Source: Sweltsa coloradensis
Taxonomy: Eukaryota > Arthropoda > Insecta > Plecoptera > Chloroperlidae
Direction: 5' to 3'
Length of the DNA stretch: 64,000 nucleotides
Assembly (NCBI GenBank): GCA_024449915.1
Contig: JAMZAV010000052.1
Location: 1-64,000, forward strand
This document shows, one piece after another, positions 55,777-64,000 of this stretch; positions within the stretch are counted from its first letter, which is position 1, and each line of letters begins with the position of its first letter. The translations under genes and the position numbers were made by a program. Under the pieces are notes generated by a model, which did not search any database, was not told the DNA's origin, and saw nothing but the letters and a program-made list of their open reading frames with translations.

Positions 55777-58432
55777 CAACGAGTTCGTTAAGCTTAAAAT
55801 GTAACCACTTAAAAAATATTTTAACTATCAATATTAATTAATTTAACATAATTTGTTAGAATAGAATAACTTATCAGATTCATTACTAAATTATACAGTG
55901 GAAGGCACAAACAAGTTTGCTGTACATCTAAGAAAAAATCATTTGCTGCTGAAGGTATTTTAGAATGGGCGATACTTGGCGTGAGAATCTTTAATTCCAA
56001 CTATCCAGAGTTGAAGTTTATCTTCGGATTTCTATCATTAATTAATGTTTCAACAGCATTATAGCGACGTGTGACAGCGCTTATCAAAATTTTTTTATTA
56101 ATTTGTGTTCAAACTGAGACCAAAGTTCAGAGGCCGCTGCTCTTAAAAAACGTATTGCTAACAAACTATGATCTCATCAAAAGAGTCGACAAACCTAACC
56201 ATTGAAGCTTTCCACATTCTATAGAGTCGCAAACTAGATTCTCTTGTTTAGTTAGCAACGAGAAACATTACACTCATTAGCTTCGGAGTTTACGGGCATT
56301 GGAAAGAAAATAGTGTCAATTTACGAAATAAAGAATTCCTGAAATTATAATACGTATATTATAAATGGTATGGTAAAAAGTATGGTAATTTAAGATTTAC
56401 ATCTGAAATAAAGTATTGCTTTTCAATTCTCTCCATTTAGAAACCGTTTAACATTATTGGAGAAAAATGTTACTTACTTTGTCATTCACTCATATTATAT
56501 ATTATAAGATAAGTTGTTAATTATCTTTGTATGCTAAGGTAAAATAAACCATGGACACACCATATTCTACGCATTTGAGCAAGGCCACTTGAGGCAGTTA
56601 CAATGTTAAACATCATATATTTTATTATTTGGAATAAAAAACAGCTCCTTGCTATTATAAAATAATACTGTTTTTACCGTACAAATTAAGTAAAATTTAT
56701 CAATTATTATGTTTGACATTTTCAATAATATACTTGGTGTTTAATATTATTTTCATATTTAATTTCCTTGGGAATATTTTACTAGTAGTTAAATGAAGAC
56801 AGTACGTCGTATAGTCAGATATTTTCTCAGATTTAACCCTGCTAAAGCCATATCAGACCATCACATGCGGTCGCTAATTAAGTCAACCATTAGATTATAT
56901 ACTGTCCGCAGATTGATGTCATATGATATTTTAGTTGGATGATATCAGTTCTTAGTATATAGCCGATAATCATATTTACTAATTAACTGTCTAATTGGAA
57001 GCGTTGTTACTCGGTGACTAACACTATTATCAAGAGATAATGCGCCACTCGCTAGTCAACACAGTAATTATTAACGTCACACTAGAGCCTATATTGTATA
57101 CAGTGGAATTGCATTGTGGTTGTTATTTTCTTTAAAACTTTATTCGTCATTTTAGTCAACTCAAGGTACACTGAATCTACTAGAACGGATTCAAAGAGAT
57201 TGATAAACGTACAGTAAATACAATAACAAAATATTTTTTCTGATAAAAAGTAGTAAGTGGCTTTGGCATTTCGATTAGCAAGAACACCGGACTATATCGA
57301 CTGAAAAATGTCAATATGAGATGTCTATGTTTCACGTATCATAGTGCGGTTACCATGAACATTGAAACTAAATTGTTTATTGCCCCCTAGAAACTACATG
57401 CAATACAGTCAACCTGCATCGAACTAATGCCAACAGTAATTCAAACAGTACAAAAGTCGGAACTAGACTCTTGGGTAGGTGTTTACGTCAGAAGATCAAC
57501 AAGACAATCAATGCCTTGGCGTCCGCACTGCGAGTTCATGAACTCTGACCTATCGACTGGCAATACGAGTGCCATCGTTTCAATTGAAAGCAATTGAGAT
57601 GTATTACTCTCAATTAAACTATAGTATCAGATGCCAGAGTTAGATGAATTACATTAAACTGAAGCTGGGCCTAATTAAAATAGAAATCCAATTGAAGAAT
57701 TATTTTGTAGAACGTAGTAGATAAATTACATTTGAGTTGGTAAATGAATACAATCAAGCTAGCGAAAAAATGAAGTCATTGTTGAGTTCATCGCTACTCT
57801 AATGTGTAAAATAATTTAAACGAGGTTAAAGATAGGCCTACAAATAATTGAATATAAACTCATCCAAACATTGTTGTTCCAGTGTATGAAATCAATGTGC
57901 GCGCTCGTCCAATATGGAGCATATTGGTGGGTATAAGTTGCCCCGCGGTATAGCCCACTCAAAGACCAAGATAAACCACGGTTTAAGATCAATCAATACA
58001 TTTATCACGGTGATTAAGACGAACTTATCTGGAAGGTCCACGTAATTCGATACGTTTATCACGGCGAGGTCAACCGACATAAGATGACATACGAGAACCG
58101 ATTTAGCCACGTTCATTCTTCTCTTCAAGTCATATGGAGTGAACACATGGGGTCTTAAATCGTTCTATAGTCCGTATATCACGAAATATGAAAGCGGCTT
58201 TGTTGTTTTAAGCTGGTCTCATCTCAGTATAAAGAATCACTGAACTGATTTCATCCAACACTAGAAGCGTTTTAAAAGCTCATGTTTGCACCACCACCTG
58301 TATCACAGATGTCTGGAACTTAGCGCACGTCTCATGGAAACTAAAATGAAATAATGACACCGCAAAACGAAAACAAAATTGGTTCGAAGATGAGTAAAAA
58401 AATCATATTCCCCATGCGATTATTGGATGAGC
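55777..58432. other. Non-coding AT-rich DNA, no gene recognised
   Basis: No splice-compatible exon or RNA gene is recognised. A minus-strand frame at 57892-58146 is open with a methionine start, but it overlaps a locally repeated ATTTATCACGG.G stretch and shows no domain. Confidence 0.45.
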
Positions 58433-58625
58433 GTAGCGAAGATTCCATTCTACTACTGGAAAAAAATCCGAATGTTGTTCATCTGCTCTCTATGTTATAT
58501 TTATCTAAAGTTCTTTATTCTCTCCTTGTTTTTTTTGTATTTTTTGTGGTGTTAGTTACCGCAGTTTGCCATAAAGACCAATACCACGTTGACAATAAAT
58601 TTTATGGAGCTTCGAATTAAGAACT
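58433..58625 (+). mobile_element. 5' fragment of the TTGGATGAGCG element (variant B)
   Basis: TTGGATGAGCGTAGCGAAGA, then TTCCATTCTACTACTGG and AAAAAAATCCGAATGTT, parallel to 40840-41035. It ends near TTTTATGGAGCTTCGAATTA without the hairpin end. Confidence 0.6.
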
Positions 58626-59339
58626 TACTGAACGCCACGTAATTTAGTTTAACGCAAGTCAAACACAATAATGATGACTTGTAAAACGATTTACCACGAT
58701 TTTTTTTCGGATTGATAAATTGTCTTTCGTACTCGTATACACATTACCTTGCTGTTTAATTCCATTGTATGATCTTTTTTCACAGAAATTTAAGTTTTAT
58801 GATACAATGTCGTGAAATTAGGCGTATCAGAAAAAATGAATAATGAAGTCGCAAACGAAATTTGTTCGAAGTGTAAAAAAAATCATTATCCATGCGAATA
58901 TGTTGTGCCTTTTCAAAACAGTATGCAACATGCATTATAAGATGCAAATGAATGAATACAAAAATGTGGAATTGCAAGGTGGTGAATGCAAACAAGTCAC
59001 TTTCGGATAACTGGAGGCAACATCGAAAAGTGAATTGACTTTCTAGTTTCTACTAACATCTACTGTCTGTGTGAATACATTATGTAAAATATATCGTTGG
59101 TCACTGTGTTTGCATGTTGCCAGGATCCCATACGTTGGCGAGACGGGCTTGTTGCTCTCGTTGATTAAATTAATTCCTGCAGAACGTCGTGATTACAGCA
59201 TACAAGTAATGACACCCTTGTTAATGAGACCCTAACGAACCCGACCTTCGAACTAATTCGACGCCATTGTTAGTAGAAATCTTCTTATCGACGGTGACAA
59301 AAATTGTTGTGTAAAAAACCCAAACACGACATCAGCTCT
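58626..59339. other. Non-coding DNA, no feature seen
   Basis: Nothing supported on either strand. Confidence 0.45.
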
Positions 59340-59680
59340 TGATTCCACGTTCCCTTGGCAACCGGGGCTCTTCTTCGGGGTCGGGGGGCGGGGGCGGGAC
59401 GCAGACGTGGCGCCAAGCACACAGACAAATAACTTGGGAAGACTGAAGGCTATTGCTGCGAAATAACAGCGTGCGCAAATTACGTAATGGAGGGGGTAAA
59501 TAAATTACACGCGCAAGTCCGGCCTCGTATGGCTGCAAGTGAGGAGGACGTAATTAGGTGGGTAGTCGTCGTGGGGGTGACGACAGCGATAGCAAGGTTG
59601 GCGATAGCGGTGACGCGGGTGGTTGCCCGACGATCGTCGCAAGTACGCCTATTAGCTCGAGTCCTTAGATTATAAATCAG
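59340..59680. promoter_or_regulatory. CpG-rich patch, possible 5' end or promoter region
   Basis: This is the only extended CpG-rich patch in the distal 12 kb, with many CGTCG, GCGAT and GACGACG words. It lies upstream of the PLEKHA-like gene in its transcription direction. Frames on both strands are open but overlap and look compositional (Thr/Arg/Val-rich). It could hold a 5' UTR or alternative promoter of that gene. No TATA box seen. Confidence 0.25.
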
Positions 59681-59934
59681 GATTGTGTTAAACAAAAGGA
59701 CCAACTAATTAAAAACAGTGGCAAATAAACATCCTAGGTGTTTAATCAAGCAATACTGAAATAAATTCATTCAAGGGATAGACAAAACGTACAAAACTAT
59801 GCAAATGTGCGAATTTGAATAATTAAAGACAATGACGAAATGTTTATCAATTTAGCTACACATCTATCTACCTATCAATATAACTTTAGCATATTTTACT
59901 TCAGAGGCTTTGTGGAGATGTGGTAGAACTGCAA

Positions 59935-60005
59935 GTACTGTTTGGCTCGTCTGAGACTTGAACCCAGACAATCCGGGTATCAACACAACATGTGATCTTG
60001 ACAAA
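59935..60005 (-). repeat. tRNA-derived SINE fragment
   Basis: The minus strand has GGATTGTCTGGGTTCAAGTC with a B box (plus 59955-59964) and a tRNA-like 3' arm. A complete tRNA fold is not evident. Confidence 0.4.
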
Positions 60006-61920
60006 CTCAGGTGACAAGTCAAGTCGAGCCCCAGTCAGGAAAACATAAAGAGCTAAAACATCGCAGCATGCTAAACTAAACATGCTTGCGAATCGAAACT
60101 ATGCGGTGCTGTAATTGCGTCCATGTATGTGATTGAGATAATTTTATACCAGTATTAATGTGATAATTATGATCTCATCTGATGTGTTGTAATGACGTGT
60201 AAGTTTCGTGGAATTCTTAATCAAGCACAATCATGTCTACCGAATTTTATTTTTCACAATAAAACCAAACCAAGATCACAAACGAAGTTCCTGCACATGA
60301 CCACATTATTTTCTTAATTATAGTCACATTTTAGTTCCGACACATGACCACATTAGTTTTTTTTATCTATGGTCACATATTTTTGTTATCGTGTTTTTTG
60401 CCTGTGCACTTGGGGCAGTAGAATCTGCGTCTAAGCTTACTTAATTGCAATCCTCGTCAGCCTCGATCAGATTTTCGTGCTCTCTAGTTAATTATGTACA
60501 GCTAATCTTCAGGTAAGAAAAATAATTGTAAAAAAAAACTGTATGGAAGCACTTCGTGTATAGCTTACAAGTGTTCGAGGTTCAAACTTGTAGTTGCATG
60601 GGTTACTATCCTATTGCAGAGAACAACGTTTAAAACAAAATAATAATACGTATTCGTTATTGGTTTTATTTGAATATCTTCAGAAAACGTTTTGTTGCCA
60701 AATGAAGCTGGTTTAACAAATATATACATTTACAATCAAATATAAAAACGAGGACTTGGCTAAATCATTTTTACAACCCGAACGTATCGCAGAAGAGAAG
60801 AGGCATGAATGTGTGGTGAAAAACATAGATCATTTTAGCATTTGTTATTCCCAAACGTGGTGAATTAGTGGTCAAAATAATGAAATAATTCATTCATGGA
60901 GGTGGATACTTAGTTCCCTTGGCATATTTGTGAATTATGGGAACTGGACCTTGCAGGGCTTACGCGTTCTATTAAAAAAGTACTTACTAGCCCTCAGAGG
61001 CAGGAATTTGTGATGAACGTTATTCAAAGTTCGTTTTAAGTGCTGTATTTTCCGGTTTTACCATAAATGCATGGATCTGCAGATGAGTAGTTTGGGTTAA
61101 TTTAAATTTTAAATTATTCATTCAATTAATTGTATTTTTAGGCTTAAAAGATATAGGTACGGTCTTCATGCACGGTAAACGACATGGGTCATACAAAGCT
61201 TGTGTGATTGGAAGAGAAGGTCTAACAAGCCTTAATCCCACTATCAATAAAGACGAAAGTCACTCAATCGATTAGTCTTAAAATTATATTTGAAAGTCAC
61301 TGCAGGACACAGTAATCATATTTCTCATAGAGGGGTGCTAACAGACAACGGAACCGCTAAATAGCGCGCCCTGTGATTATACAGGCGACATTGACAGTGA
61401 CAGAGCCACCAAGGTCACGTCACAGGTGTACTCGTATCCGTGTACTCGACTTGTCAACTCGACTAGTACACTCCCATGTACGAGAGCTTTCAATTAGCCG
61501 AGGCCATGTCGGAGGTTTGCTGTCACCTAGTGATCAAGTTATTACCGTTGCCTTGGAGGGAATCTCCTCCAGCAGTACCAACGATAACATCAGGTTGTAA
61601 ACAACAAATGGCAAGCTGGGAATATAATTACACTAATTTAATAAACATGTATACAGATTACAAATACATTTTTAAAGGAAACCTGTACGGATGACTTACC
61701 GTTAAAGTGTAATGATAGTTGAAATGGAATGTCCAGAAACTTCTAACTAATTGAACACAGTCTACAGTTAATTAGTAGTAGGCCACTTGCGAGGATAGGT
61801 AGTTGGACTCACACCGAATGATGGCAATCAATCAAGTCAATATTGATACTTCTCAGGGAACGAAATTGACTTCAGATATGCTTTGCTACAAGATAGTTAT
61901 GTTCTAAATTATTGTGATAG
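60006..61920. other. Non-coding DNA, no feature seen
   Basis: A repeat pair CACATGACCACATTA occurs near 60294 and 60341. Plus frames at 61373-61694 overlap one another and have no recognisable domain. Confidence 0.4.
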
Positions 61921-62689
61921 TTGGATGAGCGAAGCGAAGACTTCAATTTCACCGACCCCCAAAAAATTTAGCTCCGTTGTTTTTTTTTTTTTTTTGTTTT
62001 TTTTTTGTTGTTTTTTTCCGTCTGTTTGTTCGCTCTCTACCGGGCAAACGGCATATGCGATCTTGATAAAATTTGACACGAGCTTCGTTTTCTCTGAACT
62101 TAGACTTGCCACGTTTTTGGGTACAATCGAAGAAATATTTCTCATGAATATCGTACTTTTACGATTTTTTTCGATTTTTAGTGCGATATTTTCGTGCCAT
62201 TTGGGCCAATTCTGACCAAACGGGTGGGGCTACAACGTTCATATTTCACATGGACATTAAGGTAATGGTGATGTATTGCTTTCTGAAAGAAAAGTTGAAA
62301 AAGTTAGCCAGAATCGAGAGAAATAAAGCTTTTAATATACGTTTTTTGACTTTTTGTGCGATATTTTTGTGCCATTTGGGCCAATTCTGACCAAACGGGT
62401 GGGGCTACAACGTTCATATTATACATGGACATTAAGGTTATGGTTATGTAGTACCTTTTGAAAGAAAAAGTGGAAAAATTTAGCCAGAATCCATAGAAAT
62501 AAAGCTTTTAATACAAGTTTTTTACGGTAAATAATACCAATTGACAAGAAACAAAAGAAATTTGACAACATTCACCTACAATGCGTAGGCAGCAAAACAA
62601 AGCACTTGCAAAAGTAAAGATATCCCACGCAAACTAAAACCTATAAAAAGCTCATCCATCAACGCGGCGGGACTTAAGCGTTTTCCTAG
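61921..62689 (+). mobile_element. Helitron/Helentron-like non-autonomous element, copy 3
   Basis: Complete copy: TTGGATGAGCGAAGCGAAGA at the start, AACGCGGCGGGACTTAAGCG and TTTTCCTAG at the end, followed by T. AACGC and GCGTT form a small hairpin 8-9 bp before CTAG. GCTCATCC at 62650-62657 is the inverse of the start GGATGAGC. Two tandem internal units of about 174 bp begin at 62181 and 62355, each holding GTGCCATTTGGGCCAATTCT and ACCAAACGGGTGGGGCTACA. No protein encoded. Confidence 0.6.
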
Positions 62690-64000
62690 TTTAAAAAAAA
62701 AATGTTTGGCCAATTAGACAATGGTAAATGAAATTACCTTCTATGAAGAGTGCTAATTGTGTTGTGGTGAATCATACGTTTGGGGGGCGGGGGAGAAGGG
62801 CATATGTAAAATAAAACTCGTGTGTCACCAATGTATCAAAATTGTAGTTAATGTATAACAACAACGAGGCAAAGAAGGGTAAAAGTCTAAACAAAGTTCT
62901 TCAAAGCGCATTCCTCGTAGAGGTCAAGAAGTGTCTAAACGACGACATTCTCGGCCACTTCCGCCGTCCCATCTGAGTGTAACCTCGGTTATAAATAAAC
63001 GTAAATAGACATTGCATTGGAGCGAATTAATTTATTTGGACGCGATCCATCTTGGAGTCCGTCTGAACAAGAACCGCAGCATACAACTGTCTATCTCAGG
63101 TTTACCTCGGGCGCATTCGACACAAATTGGCTGATTTCAATTCTTTCCCGAAACCGAGAGGGGATACTTTTGTAAATTACAACTGTATACTGGAATCGTC
63201 TGAAGTTAGCACAGACTTTCCGACGGCAGATTCCAAACAATTTAATTGGTGCGAACGTTTGGACGCTTGCCAATCGGCTACACGTGGTAAACTTGCTTGG
63301 ATCGAAGAATTGTTCAAGGGAGGAAATAAATTTATTGTTGTTTCGTTTCAGAGATCTTGAACAGATACTAACACTGACTTGAAATAATAAAATAAAAACA
63401 GACAATGGGGAAATGTTGCCAGAAAAAGCAAACCAAATTCTATGTCTTTCACTTTACCATAAAACTTGTTAGCGATCGATTATGGCATGTGCGTGTTAAT
63501 TATATAGGTCAATATTGATACCGAAATTATGTCACAGTTATAAAACCCTTGACAAAAACAAATCTAACCCGTTTTTACATTGAACGAGCCTAATTCGGAG
63601 ATGATGTCTAACAATTATTACGGTCAATAAAAGCTATAGATCTATTTCCAGTTTTTCTCCCCCTAGAAATGTATCAATTTGTTCGATTAAACACGCTATG
63701 TACCATACACTCGAAGTAATGCAAGAAGTTCAAATCTATTGGCGTTCTGCGTACGTGACCTACATACTTTTTACTGGGCTAGAGGTATCTGCAATACGTA
63801 AAACGCGATTGCTTAGGTAAGGAGTGGTAGCCTACACGCATTTGACAAGGATGTGCAAACATACAGATAATTTACAAGAGTCGGAGAATACTGACCAAAA
63901 TACGATGTGTTTGCAATCTGTAAACAAACCACAAATCACAATTTAAAAAAATATATATTTGAGGTGTATATGTTTATTTTTGTCATTTTGAATGATTTGC
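62690..64000. other. Non-coding DNA, no feature seen
   Basis: AT-rich DNA with overlapping frames on both strands at 63091-63405 that have no motif. Either frame could be a spurious shadow; none is supported. Confidence 0.4.

Noticed and set aside
57892..58146. A minus-strand 84-codon frame beginning with Met.
   Set aside because: It lies over an imperfect local repeat and shows no domain; no splice or promoter context.
59332..59704. Overlapping minus and plus frames in the CpG-rich patch.
   Set aside because: Both strands are open at once, as expected from GC-rich composition; peptide text has no family resemblance.

Overview
The window is eukaryotic nuclear DNA, most likely from an insect. 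It is AT-rich and gene-sparse. Its genes have short GC-rich exons with GT-AG introns, and it carries many tRNA-derived SINE pieces, MITEs and DNA transposons. Two protein-coding genes can be recognised. One is a hexamerin, an insect hemolymph storage protein of the hemocyanin superfamily, on the + strand. The other is the 3' part of a PLEKHA5/6/7 family gene (Drosophila kramer-like) on the - strand. They are arranged tail to tail. I cannot name the species; a hemipteran is a guess only.

Layout. 1-7075 is low-quality-looking, T-rich sequence with stretched homopolymers; its only readable content is a broken non-LTR retrotransposon reverse transcriptase on the - strand (about 2240-3140). 7076-12700 looks clean but has no gene, only a fold-back element and SINE pieces. 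12700-16950 is again mostly homopolymer-stretched, with SINE heads and tails and a palindromic GGGGTAAAGTTGAA repeat. 16950-20890 holds a full-length-looking tRNA SINE and an inverted pair of a dispersed element that starts TTGGATGAGCG and ends in a hairpin plus CTAG. 20890-28943 is the hexamerin gene: a TATA promoter near 21256, an interrupted signal-peptide exon, interrupted exons in the poor stretch at 23.8-25.9 kb, and well-preserved exons from 26655 to the stop at 28716. Its penultimate exon carries an exact 136-bp tandem duplication that copies the splice donor.

29-32 kb has a ~115-bp minisatellite and flanking DNA. From 32164 to 51934 lie 18 coding exons of the PLEKHA-like gene, all phase-compatible and together encoding about 1,107 residues to the stop. 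They include a proline-rich segment, several coiled-coil exons, a 21-nt microexon and an exon made of tandem RNH peptide repeats. The N-terminal WW/PH part is not recognised here and probably lies in or beyond the 52-64 kb stretch. Introns of this gene hold two non-autonomous hAT elements, each with a perfect 8-bp target-site duplication, and a small MITE. 52-64 kb is non-coding as far as I can see, with a ~400-bp fold-back palindrome, a candidate terminal-inverted-repeat element, more copies of the TTGGATGAGCG element and a CpG-rich patch.

The two genes show no functional link. The main things to look at again are the change in sequence quality across the hexamerin gene, the exact exon-donor duplication, the peptide repeat exon, the fold-back palindrome and the Helitron-like dispersed family. 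No new multi-gene system was found.
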